Part shown: positions 1 through 13,960 of the stretch, piece after piece | How the letters are laid out: every line of letters starts with the position of its first letter | How positions within the stretch are numbered: the first letter of the stretch is position 1 | The notes under the pieces: model-generated | What the model saw: the letters and a program-made list of their open reading frames with translations, nothing else | What the model was told of the DNA's origin: nothing | Databases searched by the model: none | From: Boswellia sacra | Taxonomy: Eukaryota; Streptophyta; Magnoliopsida; Sapindales; Burseraceae | NCBI GenBank assembly: GCA_013180625.2 | Contig: SNVD02011443.1 | Location: 1 to 64,000, forward strand | Length of the DNA: 64,000 nt | Reading direction: 5' to 3' | Position numbers and translations under genes: made by a program

Positions 1-3000
1 ATACATATTTTCCGATTGATTGTTTGGGATGTGAAACTTTCAATTGAGTTATAATTAATAAATCAAAGTGGGGATTAGATTTACAAAACATATAAGTGAT
101 TCTCGATGCCTTACTTCTTAATTACCATCGATTGTTTCCAATTATTAAATACTGAATTTTCTTTAGAACTAATCACTTCAAAGTTAAATTTTACATTTTT
201 ATTATCTTTTTAATATTTTTGTTTTACGAACCTCTTTTATCGAAGGCCTCCTTGTGGATTCGACACCTCAACGTATACTACAATAACCATGATATATTTT
301 GGGCATAACCAGGCAGTCGCAATCGATTTTTTCGGTTGTCTCTTGTCTGCCTCGCAGTTGCAGCTCGTCATTGCTTGCTTGCATCTTCTTCTTGTCTGCT
401 CATCAATCCAGTGATAATAGAAGGTAAGGTTTACCTCTTACCCGCTAAAAATTTCTTTGCCGATTTTGTCTTCCCACTTGTCAATTTCCCATTTTTCTTG
501 TCTCATCCATCTCGATTTCCTGCTCTCATTTGCTCTGGATTTCTTACTCTGTAATACTATCAAAAGCCTGTAATGTCATTGGACAGATAGTTTATTTTAT
601 TATAATTTTGTGAATAAAATCATTGCAAGTTGCACTGTTGATGCCCTTGAATTCATGCCAAGGCAACGCACGCAATGGTTGAGAAACCCAAAACACATTT
701 GAAAAGAATGGTTGGTGGTCCATGAAAAGAAAGGCAGTTGATTTATCAGCTGACTACTCTATGACAATGGACTTTATAAGAAATTGGCGCTTTTAAAACC
801 CTCTTTAAATGCACTGCAAGAGTTGTCTGTCCTCAGCCTTTTCAACATTGGAGTCTTGTGCAGTTTAAATAAGTTAATAACACCACCAATGGGGAAGCCC
901 ACCTTAACAATGATCCTTTTATGTGTCACACTTCATTATCATTTGAACACATTTCTTTGATATATTTCCTGTCGCATGATCAAATTATTTACGAAGCACT
1001 GCAAATTTCATTTGTTGGTTATGCAAATGAATCATTTAAATGGTATAGAATCATTTCCATCACTACATTCTGTTGAATTCAATCTATTATCTCATTGAAC
1101 TTGTCATAACCTTTTATTTTTTACATTATCTTCGAATAAAATTACCCCGAAGGGAAAAGAAAAGGACAGATAAAAACCCACTCACATGTATATACAAACA
1201 CACATATATATCAACTATTTAGCAGGGACCTAGTAAAATCTAACCATAAACTTCTTTTGTATCTCATGTATGTCAAAATCTTATATGGTCTCTTGATGAT
1301 CTCACAAATCTTCTCTGCATCAATATATGATGTAAAAAACTTTTATTATCTAGTTAATAAATTTTGACTTAAATGACTAACTATTTTATCAGTTCACTCC
1401 TTTTCCCATAATAGAAGTTATAACAAAAATTGGAAAGGGTTTGCGAGATTTTGCAAACCTTCATAGGGGACATCTTAATGATAAAACAAAGAGGGTTATG
1501 TTTCTTAACACCAATACCAAACTTAAATGACTTAAATTTGGACATCTTAAAATCCATTGTTTTTACGGAAAGAGACCTGTAATGTCATAGGACAGATAGT
1601 TTATCAAAAGTCGTTTGTCTTGTCAATATATATCAAATATTATGTATATCTGAATGCTTTGGTTTTTGCACTATGGTTGCATATGTGTATCTTTCCAGCT
1701 TGCAGTATACTGATCTAACTTCTTCATATTCCATTGTTTCGCTAAAGGTTTCCGAAACATCATAATATATTAACTCTGAAATCTTGCTTGCAACTTAAAA
1801 TACTTTATCACATTTCTGCTGTTCTTTCATTCTTGACTTTAAATTCTAAAAATCTAAGTCTCTTACTGCTTTGCATTTCTACAGTTTATATTGTTTGAGT
1901 TATTCTTTTGGATTTACCATCCAGCCTCAAGACTTGATAACTTTGATGTGAACTATTGTTTGCGTGGATGGAGATGTGAACTTGATGATTCATTATGTTC
2001 TCTAATATTATGTTTTACCATGAGCAGATCATTGAAAATGGCTGTGATAGTAACAGGTAGATCAGTTGAAATTATGACATGTTTTTAACTACAATTTTAA
2101 TGAAACAATTGTGATCACATGCACAGAATTCGTGTTTTTCTCTGATGTAAACTTGAAAAAAATATATGTAATAATTCAGATACAATAGCAATTGACCATT
2201 ATGCGCACCATAATATAAGCCAATTCTTCCAAATATTGCATCTGTGCTCTGCTATCTCTAAGCTATTGCTATGTTGTCTCAAGAATAGTAATAAAGACTT
2301 GATTTGTATCCATTAGGTGTAATCCTTTTTCTGGTATTTTCAAGAAATCTCTCTTCACTTTCTTGTTGACAACCTGAAAAATTTTAAAAAAGTAAAATTT
2401 AAGCTGAGTGTGTTAAAAAATAAAAAAGAACTGTTTCTACTTGGGAGATAGATGGCAAATATTAATTCAACAAGGAAGCCAAAACGAATGGTGGAGGCAA
2501 AGGAAGCTGACTGTGTTTTTGACGTTGCATGATATAGCATTTTGACCTTTCGATAACCCCAGAAACAAATTATGGCTGCTCAAGCTAAACATTAGTCATG
2601 TGGACTCTTTCAATACTGACTTGGATTAAAGTTTCACCTAGTATATTTTTCGTGCATTTTACTTGTAGGATTCATCTGGTTTTCTGACTTCGTAAAGCGT
2701 GCATATTCCAGGATAGGATTCATAAGGTTTTCTGACTTCATAATATTCTTCTTATTCCACCACCTAAAGCTCCTTTTAAACTGAAAAGAATCCTTTACTG
2801 GTTGGTGTTCTGACTTCTGACCTTCCTGTGCTTATCTTGGCTGTCCATTGAGCATCCCAATTTGATGGTTTGTGCTGACTGCATCTGTATGGCTTAGAAA
2901 ATTGAAACATTTTATAATATTCTAACACCTTCCAGGGGGCTTTTTTTTTAATAATTAATTTGCATTTTAGTTAAGCAGCAATGAATACCATCAACTTATA

Positions 3001-5050
3001 CAACCCATTTCATATAATCTCATACAGTATAATATCGTTTAATAGGCGAAAAAAATTTAATCTATAACACAACTCTTTGGGTTTATATAGCTTCTTATAT
3101 TGCCAAACTTGCATGTCTTATTAATTGCTCTACTCAGTAAGTGACAACTTTCTTTTTTAAGGCATAGGATACCAAGTTGTCATGCTAGAATCACCATCAA
3201 ACTCATATCATGGTCAATTTATATAGGGAATTAGGGCTTTCTGTACCACTAACTATGAAAGCACTAGATAAATCAAATCTCATAGTGATAATGTTGAATT
3301 TTGGTTAGGGGCTCTTATCTAATAGGGTCATCCATTAATTTGTCACTAGTTGGCTTCCCATGTGCCTCTTTTTGTTACCCATCTCAGCTTTATCTAGTTC
3401 ACTAATACAAACAACAGCAAAGCCAATATTGATCATGGGTTAAATTCGGGAAAAATAAATAGTTCATTGCATTTGGGTTGTATCTTTCAAAATAAGATAG
3501 TAAATGAATCGTTTAACTCACTGTGATATATATCATGTGTTGTGTGGCTAGTGATTGCTATTAAGTATGAAGTAATTTTATATATTAATGCTTGCTGATA
3601 TGGTTATAATGCCAAAGTTATAGAAAAATGATTTTAATTTTGTTGTTGCATTAAGATATTGGACAACTACTCATTAGCAAATTTCGCGATTCATTTAAAG
3701 GCACTTTCTCACGGACGTATTCCATATTGATATTTGTGGTTCATGCAAGTAGAATAGAATTAAATCAGTAGATTGGGTTTGATTTGCAACTTTATTATGT
3801 TTATTAGTTCATATCTTGATTTCATTTCTTTCCTTTAGATGTGATCATATTGGTTTTGTTCTTGGTTGGAGGGGCGGACTTGACAAAACCAATCTAAATC
3901 TATCTCTTACGAACCACATTCCCTCTTTCAACTTTTAAAGTTGTTGGTACACACAATATTCCTTCCAACATATACTACATATGAAACATTTTTACACGAC
4001 ATGTTGTACTAGCTTGTTTTAGCTAAAAAGATCTAGTGTGTAATGGCAATAAACCTTATATACCTGACAAACAGTTTTCTTGTTCTCTGGGTGAATGCAA
4101 CAAGTCAAACACAATCTGACATACCCGAAAGGACATTTCAATTCAGAAAACCTTAGCCCAAAACACTTGAAAACATTGATCGGTTATTATAGGTAATGCA
4201 CTATATGGACTATGCAGGTTTCATCTTTGTTTTCTGTTTTGGCTTATGTTAGCTTTTATTAAAGTGAAGCTATGTGATTAACGAGATTTTTGCAAAGAAA
4301 TTATCAGTTGCATGCTTGGTTGCTAGCAATCTATTGTTATGAGTTTTTATTGGTAACCATGTCTGTATTTGACCATTTGATTCACTTTTTAAGGTTGGGT
4401 TTAGCTCTGTTGCTACAATCAAGGCAATTGATTCTCTCCTCAAACAGAATTCAAATTACTTTTGTGGGAAAGGTAAGTGAAAGTTCTTTGCTTTAATAAT
4501 GACCTTGTGTTTTATGGCTTCAAATGTTAGTTTATTTATTAGTTTGTTCATAAGTCTCGTATGATTTTAGAAGCTTATATATTCCAGAAGTTTGTGAAGT
4601 AAATGACTGACTTGTTATGACTTGTGGTTGTGATAGTCCTGTAATGACCATTTGTGAATTCCATGTCAAGAATTTTGGACACCCTGCTTCCTTCATACAT
4701 GAGCAGACATATGCACCAGGAAATGAAATGCTCACTCTATAAATGGAAATGTACCAGATTTAATTAATCTGGTATAATGACCATTTGCCTGCTTAAATGA
4801 TAGAAATTAGCAATCCATCACTGGAGAACGAATGGTTTCTCTACTATGTGTACTTCTTAATCAATTTTTCAAATTGAATCTAGCTATAACACATCTATAT
4901 TATTCCATCAATGTTGATATCACTTTTTACAGATTTAATTAATCTAAAAACTATAAATCTAGCTTGCTAGCTGCAATGCTCATAGCATTGGTCTGTTATA
5001 GCGATTAGAATAGAGATTAAGGTAGTGAAAGTAGATTCTGTAGTAGTAGT
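1..5050. other. Gene-poor region, nothing recognised
   Basis: No open frame here has recognisable protein features; the short ORFs lack domain motifs and are what AT-rich DNA gives by chance. Two small repeats are visible. A roughly 28-bp phrase (cctgtaatgtcat...ggacagatagttta) occurs near 569-597 and again near 1576-1604. A second short tandem duplication (aggattcat...ggttttctgacttc) occurs near 2668 and 2714. The phrase 'cttgtggattcgacacc' near 252 resembles leader or LTR text of Gypsy elements, but it is too short to call. The region may belong to a larger transposon whose left end lies outside the window. Confidence 0.5.
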
Positions 5051-5080
5051 CAGTGAACAAAAGAGATGCAAAAGCAGACC

Positions 5081-5850
5081 ATTTAAACCTTCGCACACTT
5101 ACGGTTCAATAATGACATAACAGCCCATTTAAACTGTCCCACACCTAGCCCAAACAGGTCAAAAGCAGCCCAACCATCCCACACTTTGCCAAGAAGGCCT
5201 ACCAGCCCACACATACTTAAACAATGACATAACGGCCCATTTAACCCATCCCACACCTACCCCAAACTGGTCAAAAGCAACCCAACCAGCCCATCATTTA
5301 CCAAGAAGGCTATCAGCCCACATCTTACTCAAAGAATGATATAACAACCCATTTAAATCATCCCATACCTCCCAAACAGGTCAAAAGCAACCCAACCAGC
5401 CGACACTTTGCCAAGAAGGCCTACCAGATGAAACTTACTCAAACAATGACATAACAGCCCATTTAAACTGTCCCATACCTAGCCCAAACAGGTCAAAAAT
5501 AGCCCAATCGGGCCACCATTTCCCAAGAAGGCCTATCAGCCCACACTTACTCAAAGAATGACATTACAACCCATTTAAACCATCCCACAACTATCCCAAA
5601 CAGGTCAAAAGCATCCCAACCGACCCACGCTTTGCCAAGAAGGCCTACCAGCTCATACTTAAACAATGACATAACAACCCATTTAAACTGTCCCACACCT
5701 ACCCCAAACTGGTCAAAAGCAACCCAACCAGCCCATCATTTGCCAAGAAGACCTATCAGCCCATACTTACTCAAAGAATGACATAACAACCCATTTAAAC
5801 CATCCCACACCTACCCCAAACTGGTCAAAAGCAACCCATTAACAATTGAC
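5081..5850. repeat. Tandem array, ~111-bp units in ~222-bp dimers
   Basis: The landmark catttaaa/catttaac recurs at 5127, 5238, 5350, 5460, 5572, 5680 and 5792, giving spacings of 108-112 bp; a partial unit precedes at 5081. Three diagnostic positions mostly alternate from unit to unit: 'actgtccc' versus 'accatccc', 'ctttgccaagaaggcctacc' versus 'catttaccaagaaggctatc', and 'aaacaatgac' versus 'aaagaatgac'. The real higher-order period is therefore about 222 bp, with three copies. The array lies 0.8 kb upstream of the CACTA transposase gene, so it could be an internal or subterminal repeat of that element or an independent small satellite. No spacers are present, so it is not CRISPR-like. Confidence 0.9.
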
Positions 5851-6638
5851 AGTATATAACAAACCAGCCCACTAAATAACAATATAAACTAACCCAACAA
5901 CTTGTAAACTGATAAGGTTTTCATTATCCTAAATTAATATGTTGCCTTCTAGGTGGGCATTGTAGTTACCACAAACCAATAGAGCCCAAACAAAAAGGTG
6001 CCACAAGTTATTTCACATATAGTATAGGTCCCGATTCTATACTTTGTTATAAATATTACGTTTTCTTATGTTCGTTGAAAAGTTTGTTAACATGGTTATA
6101 TTCAATTGTTATTCATGCATATAAGCTTAGATCCCGTTCAAGAATTAATATTTGACATATATTTTTCTTCATTTTCATCCAAAGATGACAACGAAGAGTG
6201 TATGTTAGTAATAATTCTTGAATTGTCTAGATTCAGACAGTTCGAGCATGCATAAGTTTGTATTGTAAATTAGTTGGTCATGATTTGTTATATCTTATCA
6301 GAAAATTTGGTTACATTTCCTCATGTTCTCTCAGTACATAATAGATAATTGTCTATTTTGTGTGGATTTTCGAACATCGAAATGACATATGAATTCAATC
6401 ATCTATATCTATGTGTACTTGGAGAACTATAGGGAAATGCTGCCGAATTTTCTTTAGAGATGGAGCAACTTGTGACTACTACTTTATAGTACAAATTTAT
6501 GCATCCTTGAATGGGATAGGACCACCAACCTTTTAGATAAATGTTTGCAACTAGGTTCATATTATATTTATTCCCTTGTGCATGAATAAATTTGTATTGA
6601 TGTAAATATTGTTGTTATTACTTTTAAGAAAAATTCTC
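5851..6638. other. 5' flank of CACTA transposase gene
   Basis: AT-rich DNA between the tandem array and the transposase start. It probably holds the promoter and leader of the transposase gene, but no TATA box stands out convincingly. None of the 'ttacggcggtt'-type motifs that fill the right end of the element are present. Confidence 0.4.
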
Positions 6639-9600
6639 ATGGATAAAAGTTGGATTGATTTACCAAATCGATGTTGTCGAGTATATTTCACTGGGGTGGA
6701 GGGATTTCTAAATTTTGCCTTTGGCAATTTAGTGAATGACAATAAAATATTATGTCCATATAAGAAATGTCACAATCGATATCTTATGGATAGATACGCA
6801 GCTAGGGAGCATTTAATATGTAATGGGTTTTTAAGAACATACAAGAGGTGGAGCTTACATGGTGAACAATATACAACTATAGAGTCTGACCAACCTAACC
6901 AACATTTTGAGGTTGGTTGTGATTCTACAAGGGGTGATGACATGGTTGGAGTGATACATGAGGCCATGGGGATTCCGAATAATGATTTAGGTGAAGGTAA
7001 TAGTTGCCTGGTAGATAGTGAAACTGAAACATATCTTAAGCTACTTGAACAAGCAGAGTGTCCCTTGTATCCGGGTTGCGAAAAGTTTACCTCCCTATCA
7101 TTTACTATTCAACTTTTGCAACTAAAGATGTTGCACGGATGGATTGACAAATCAATGACAAAGTTACTAGAACTTTTGAAGAAGGCCTTTCCTGATCAAG
7201 TCAAAATTCCTTCTTCATATTATGAAGCACAAAAGATAACTACTAATTTGGGTTTTACGTACAAAACTTGGGATGCTTGTCCTAATAATTGCATGTTGTT
7301 TAGAGGCGAGTTAGCAAATTTGGATAGATGTTGCATATGCTAAATGTCTCGTTATAAAAACTTTGACGAGATGAATGATACATCAAATTTCCATGGGAAG
7401 ATAGCTGCAAAGCAAGTTAGGTATTTTCCATTAAGTTCTAGGTTAAAAAGATTATTCATGTCCTCAAAAACTGCTTCTCTTATACGCTGGCATGCAGAAC
7501 ATCGCATTAAGGACGGTGTTCTTAGGCATCCGGCTGATAGTCTTTATTGGAGAACTTTCGATGAAAGAAATTCAGAGTTTGCTACTGATTGTCGTAATGT
7601 GAGACTTGGCTTGGCAGCTGATGGATTTAATCCTTTTAGGACTACGTCTATAGCCCATAGTACATGGCCTATTGTGTTGATGCCGTACAACTTGCCTCCT
7701 TGGCTATGTATGAAAGAAAGTTTTTTCATATTTTCAGTACTCATTGATGGTCCCAAAGGTCTTGGGAATAAAATAGATGTCTATATGCAACCCTTGATTG
7801 AGGAATTGAAAGAATTATGGAGTGACGGTGTTCTAACCTATGATGCATCGTGTCAACAAATGTTCAAGCTACATGCAGCATTGTTGTGGACTATCAATGA
7901 TTTCCCAGCATATGCGAATCTATGGGGCTGGAGTACGAAAGGGGAGAAAGCATGTCCTTGTTGTTTAGGAAATACGGTCTCCAAATGGTTGTCTCATAGT
8001 AGGAAATTTTGTTATATGGGTCATCGACGATATTTACCTACTACTCATAGATTTCGAAAGGATAGGATTTCCTTCAATGGTAGAGTCGATATGGGACCTG
8101 CTCTATCTCAGTTATCTGGTTTTGATATAAAACAACAAGTACAAGATACACTAACTGAATATAAGATAGAAGATCTTCAACGAAGAATAAATAATCCCCA
8201 AAATCATACAAACATTTGGAAGAAGAAAAGTATTTTCTTTGAACTACCATATTGGGAGCATAACTTGATTAGACATAACCTTGATATCATGCATATTGAG
8301 AAGAATGTCTGTAATAATATACTATGGACATTGTTGGGAGATCGTAGGAGATCAAAAGATAATTTGAAAGCTAGCTATGATTTAAGGGATATGAAAATTA
8401 GAAAAGCATTGCATCCTCAAGAACGGGGGGCTAACAAATTATATCTACCTCCTGCATATTTCTCAATGACCAAAGAAAATAAAGACGTCTTTCTTAAGGT
8501 GTTGAAAAAGGTGAAGTTACCAGGTGGTTATGTATCAAATATCTCTCGTCGTGTTCACATGAAAGAGCGAAGCATTTCAAGTTTGAAGAGTCATGACAAT
8601 CATATACTGCTACAGCAACTACTTCCTCTTGCTGCTCGAAGGGCATTACCGAAAAATATTGTTGCCACTTTGATTGAGTTGGCTAACTTTTTTAAGCAAT
8701 TATGGTCAAAAGTCAACACTGAAGAAGATTTAAATAATATTCAAGATAAAGTGGTGCTTACATTATGTCATCTTGAGAAAATATTCCCACCTTCATTCTT
8801 TGATATTATGGAGCATTTGCCTGTTCATCTTGCTGATGAGGCATCATTAGCGGGACCAGTTCAATTTAGATGGATGTATCCAATTGAGAGGTACTATGAA
8901 CTACCATGTTAATGTCTTTTAATTTTCATAAATTCTAAATGAATTGATTGATAGTACTTATAAATTTCATGGGGTTATCTAGGTATTTGTTAACTTTGAA
9001 GAGATATGTGCGTAATCGTGCACATCCTGAGGCTTTTATTGCTAAAGGATACCTAATGGATGAGTGCACAAACTTTTATTCAAGATATCTTGATGAAGTA
9101 GAAACCAAACTCAATCGAGGACCTCGGAACAAAGATGGTACCTCTGATGAAGGAGAGCAATTCGAACTTGATCATATCTCTTGGGTTCAAGCACATAGAT
9201 ATGTGATAGTCAATACAACTTCTATTGATCCATTTCGAGAGTAAGATATGTATAATTTTCCTTCGCTGCCTCAGTTCTTTTTGCTATACAACTAAGTTAA
9301 GGTACTTTTTATCTCTTTTTGATATCTTCCAATGTCTTCTCGCACAGAAAGCATTTTAATGAAATTCGTAATGAAATGCCACGTTCTTCTATTCATGAAA
9401 TTCAAAAAGAGCATAACAGAAAATTCCACGAATGGTTTCGAAATCATGTAAGTGTCAGAAATTTAGTTAACATTTTGTTGTTATAGAGATTTTTGTTGCT
9501 AACTATATGTGTTTCCATAGGTTCACTCATTGCAAGAGACCTCAAATGTATCATTGCCTGAGGAAATCATTCATTTAGCTAATGGCCCTAAATGGGGTGC

Positions 9601-10222
9601 ACGTAGCTATAAATCTTATGTTCTTAACGGCTTCAAATTTTGTACCAAGGATGCAGATAAACACAAAAGCACGCAACAATCTGGTATTATTTTGAAGGCT
9701 GATACCATGAGTTATGCTAGTGCACGAGATCAAAACCCTCTTTCTGGCAGTGTAACATTTCTTGGAGTGTTAATCGATATAATTCAAATTCGATATGTCA
9801 ATGACATGACTTTTATCTTGTTCAAGTGTAATTGGGTTGATAATCGGACTAGAAAGAAGTGTGATGAGTTCGACTTCATAATGGTTAATTTTAATTATCT
9901 GTTGTACAAAGATAACAGTATTGATGATGAACCTTTCATTTTGGCGGCGCAAGCAGAGCAAGTTTGCTACATCCAAGATCCGGTAGATGTAGATTGGCAT
10001 GTTGTCCTGAAAATGTCAACCAGAGACACATTTGATCTTACGTCCAAAAATTCATCTATTGCGAACATGGTGCCTCAAGTTGAGTTATATACACAGCAAG
10101 AACTAGATGAAAGGGGTTATTTTCGTGAGGAAGATGTTCAATGGGTTAGACAAGGAGTTGAGGGAACAACAGTGATCATCAATCGAGAAGACAATGATGA
10201 TGATACGGATGATGTTGATTGA
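6639..10222 (+). pseudogene. CACTA TNP2-type transposase, one in-frame stop
   Basis: Four exons fit well: 6639-8890, 8983-9240, 9348-9447 and 9521-10222, all with GT-AG introns that keep frame. The chosen start gives MDKSWIDLPNR..., the usual opening of the transposase-associated N-terminal domain. The domains in order are that N-terminal domain, Transposase_21 (about 7340-8300, with a 'LTYDASCQQMFKLHAALLWT' block), DUF4218 (about 8640-9230, ending exon 1 with RWMYPIER and continuing in exon 2 with YLLTLKRYVRN), and DUF4216 (about 9750-9990, FLGVLIDI...LFKCNWVD). The C-terminal end is very acidic. One TAA at 7341-7343 interrupts exon 1 just after CCIC, where relatives usually have C-x-x-C-G; the frame is otherwise open on both sides. 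It is probably inactive unless the stop is read through or an internal start is used. Confidence 0.88.
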
Positions 10223-10465
10223 CAGTACTTCATTCGACATGTTTTTTTGGATTCCATGATTTTTCATATGGCTTTTGTTTTAGGGGCATTCTTATTTTGT
10301 CCAATTATGTGACTTCCCCTCCACTATGTGTAACCATTGCTTTTTATGAATGAAATATATAATTTGTTCAATTAAACTTGTATGGATTCTAATATTTTAT
10401 TATCGTGGAACTTAAACAAATATATTAGCATTCTTTGACTGTGAATGTTTTTAGAATAGATAACT

Positions 10466-12400
10466 ATGCCTCTAAAGAGACCAAGGGACACCTCCATGGA
10501 CAATATAATAGAATGAGAAGTAGAAGCTCGATGACAAGCGGCAACATCTTCTCAAACTCAAATGAATAATGAAGGTATATACATGTTGATTTAAATACCC
10601 TAAAATTTAAGATTGTTTAAACATTTGTTGTTCTTTTTTTTTTTAAAATTTAAGATTGTTTAAACATTTGTTGTTCTTTTTTTATAGATACGGGTGGTAT
10701 ATCAGGTGTTGTGAGAGGACGTTAAGCAGCTCGTACCGTTCGTGAGCAGGGTACAGGCCAAAGGTTGCATATTCAGTTTAACTCTCAATGGCAACCAATA
10801 AACGCAAACAAAGACAAATTAACCACCCAACTTGGAATCATAGCCAAAAATGGGAACATGGCTCCATTAACTTGTCCTCGATGGCAAAATATGCCATCAC
10901 ATCTTTTGGATGCCATCTGGAAAGAAGTGAAGGTTATTTATCTGAAACAAATCCATAAGATAACATGTATATTGAGTTTGTACCTGGATTAATCTATTGC
11001 AATTTGTTTTTGTAGGATAATACAAATGTTCCAGATGAGTACAGACCTCATTGTTTACAGCATATTGGGAACCTTTGACGGGATTGAAAATCTCGTGTAA
11101 AGAGGGAGTACTACAAAAAATATGATACAGATGAGGAGCGGTTACAATTCACTCCTCCCAGAGTTCAGCCAGATTAGTGGCCTATTCTTGTAGCTTACTA
11201 GGGAACAGAACAGGCTAAAGTATGTGCTTAACATAATAACAAAAGTGTAGATTTCATATTTTCTTTTATTTAGATTGGAAGTCATATAATACAATTGTTG
11301 TTAATTTTGTTTGTATTATAGGAAGCTGCAGAGAAGAATAAGGTTAATCGAGTACAACAAGTTGCACTTCATCGAACAGGCCGCACGTCATTTGCTCTGA
11401 AATGAGAAGAGGTAAGTTACATCTGTTTGTTTATACGCTCTTTATTTGTCGGTTATCAAGATTTACTTATATCTTTTTAGTAGTTGTATTATTGTAGTTC
11501 TGTTATTTTACTGTTTAGATGATAAGGAATGGAGAGCAAACTGATCGTATTAGTGTCTTTGTCAAGACCAGAACAAAAAGTAATGGCGAAGTAGGTGATG
11601 ATGAAAGTGCAGAAATAATTGTAAGTTCTATAATCTTTTGAATTATTTATTCATCCACTACCGGTAATTTAATTTTTGCATAATACATTATCCTTAGTAA
11701 GTTGTTATTTCTTTCCACTATGTTGTAGAGTCAATTTAATGAAGGTTTGTCTCAATTTCCACAAGACCAATAAACCCAACAAGTGAGAGAACAAGTATTT
11801 GGGAATGTGATGGGACCTGATCATGGCAGTTATGCCCGGACATATGGTTTTGGTCCATCTCCGACTGACGTTTCCGGTAGCAGCTCATCGGATGTTCACT
11901 TGAGGGAAGAGTTGGGTAATTTGCAGTAGGAACACCACAACTTGAAGGAAGCACACAGAAACTTGAATGAAGCACACAAAAACTTGAAGCAAGATCACAA
12001 CAACATGAAAATGATGTATGATGAAGTTGTTTCCTTCCTGCAGGAGAGGTTTCTAGAGTTTGCTGAGCGGCGTGCTACAAGACCGGTATTTGCTTATTTT
12101 TAAAGATAAAAATGTGATTTTAGTTGACTCATATTTTTTACTTATGTTTCATGTTTTTTTTTTTTTACTAATAGGTCTCAGATGCTTCAAGTGGACATTA
12201 TAGCCGTTTCCAATATGATAGTCATGGAACAAACAATCTCACAGATCGTGATTCAAATCACGACAATGAATAGGTATGTAAATGAAATTATACAATTTGT
12301 TTTAAATTTCATAATGTTACTTAATGATTATAATCTTGATTACAAAAATATTCTTGCAGGTTGTTTGTCAAGTTTTACGGCTTACTTATCATATGACTGA
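10466..12400 (+). pseudogene. CACTA second gene, Transposase_24 (PttA/En-Spm) type, decayed
   Basis: A chain of small exons with good GT-AG borders can be traced: 10466-10574, 10688-10932, 11016-11219, 11322-11411, 11519-11620, 11729-12085 and 12175-12273, with a tail near 12360. The piece at 10765-10932 reads FNSQWQPINANKDKLTTQLG...PLTCPRWQNMPSHLLDAIWKEVK, which fits the conserved core of plant Transposase_24 proteins. A later part (about 11930-12060) repeats 'NLKEAHRNLNEAHKNLKQDH', a heptad-like coiled coil typical of the C-terminus. Several in-frame stops interrupt it, for example in the first exon (IIE*, EAR*) and near 11080 and 11175, so it is not functional as it stands. In active elements this product binds the subterminal repeats. 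Confidence 0.72.
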
Positions 12401-12659
12401 GTTTTGTGGATGCTGCTGAATTATGTAACTGATCAGATGTTTAAATATTTGATTAAATGATGTTGAATAGTTTGAATGATGATTGTTTGATGTTTGGTTT
12501 GTTTACGGTTAGACTATTTATATGATATATTTTGATAGTTGATTTTATTCTATTATATTTATTGAATGATTGGAGAAACATTATTGAATGATTGTAGAAA
12601 CATATCAAAATATTTTTGTTGGACAGGTTATTTAATCTTTAAACAGTAAATTATATTAA

Positions 12660-13149
12660 GCAAGAACCGAATTTCCTCCAATAAAGCCATTTATGGCGGT
12701 TTCATGGTCGTCGCAAAAGTAATTTTTGAAATAAATTAATTCTTTTACGGCGGTCAATAAACCGCCTCATAAAGAACTTTTTACAGCGGTTCCAAAACCG
12801 ACGTAAAATAACTTTATACGCCCGCCGTATAAATGGCTTTCTGAAGCGGTTTAGAAACCGCCGTAAAAAGTCCTTTATGAGGAGGTTTATTGACCGCCGT
12901 ATAAAGCATTATTTACGGCGGTTTATGGACCGCCGTAAAAGGGTGTGCTCTATGCCAATCCCATTTTGTCGTAGGTTTTTGCGTCAAACATGTGAACCGC
13001 CATTTAAAATCATATGCAGCGGGCTGGAACCACCGCAAAAGCTTTTACTACGGTTGTTTTTACGGCGGTTGTGATCCGCCGTAGAACCGCCGTAAAAGTG
13101 CTTTTGCGGCGGTTCCGGCCCGCCACAAATACCTTTCAGTGTTGTAGTG
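12660..13149 (+). repeat. CACTA right end: subterminal repeats and TIR
   Basis: About seventeen imperfect copies of ttacggcggtt (or its complement aaccgccgtaa) occur in both orientations between about 12690 and 13130. This part is strongly GC-rich in an AT-rich window. The terminus reads cctttcagtgttgtagtg and ends at 13149. In the CACTA superfamily such motifs are binding sites for the TnpA-like protein. The three bases after the end (gct, 13150-13152) would be the target duplication, but the left copy cannot be located. Confidence 0.88.

Positions 13150-13960
<811 letters not shown>

Larger units (their letters stand above)
6639..13149 (+). mobile_element. CACTA (En/Spm) DNA transposon, left end not found
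   Basis: The element carries a TNP2-type transposase gene followed by a second gene of the Transposase_24 class, which is the standard two-gene order of plant CACTA elements. The right end is clear: about 450 bp of repeated ttacggcggt / accgccgtaa motifs in both orientations, then '...cagtgttgtagtg', the reverse complement of a CACTACAACACTG terminus, ending at 13149. The next base belongs to an exon of OPR pseudogene A, so the element landed in that gene. A matching CACTACAACACTG left terminus does not occur upstream in the window. The element is therefore truncated, or its left end lies before position 1; the start given here is only the start of the transposase gene. Confidence 0.85.

Noticed and set aside
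1055..1085. Left end of the CACTA element at 'cactacattctg'
   Set aside because: Only seven bases match the right terminus, there are no subterminal motifs nearby, and the preceding three bases (cat) do not match gct after the right end.
5127..5850. CRISPR-like array
   Set aside because: Units are contiguous with no unique spacers, and the DNA is plant nuclear.
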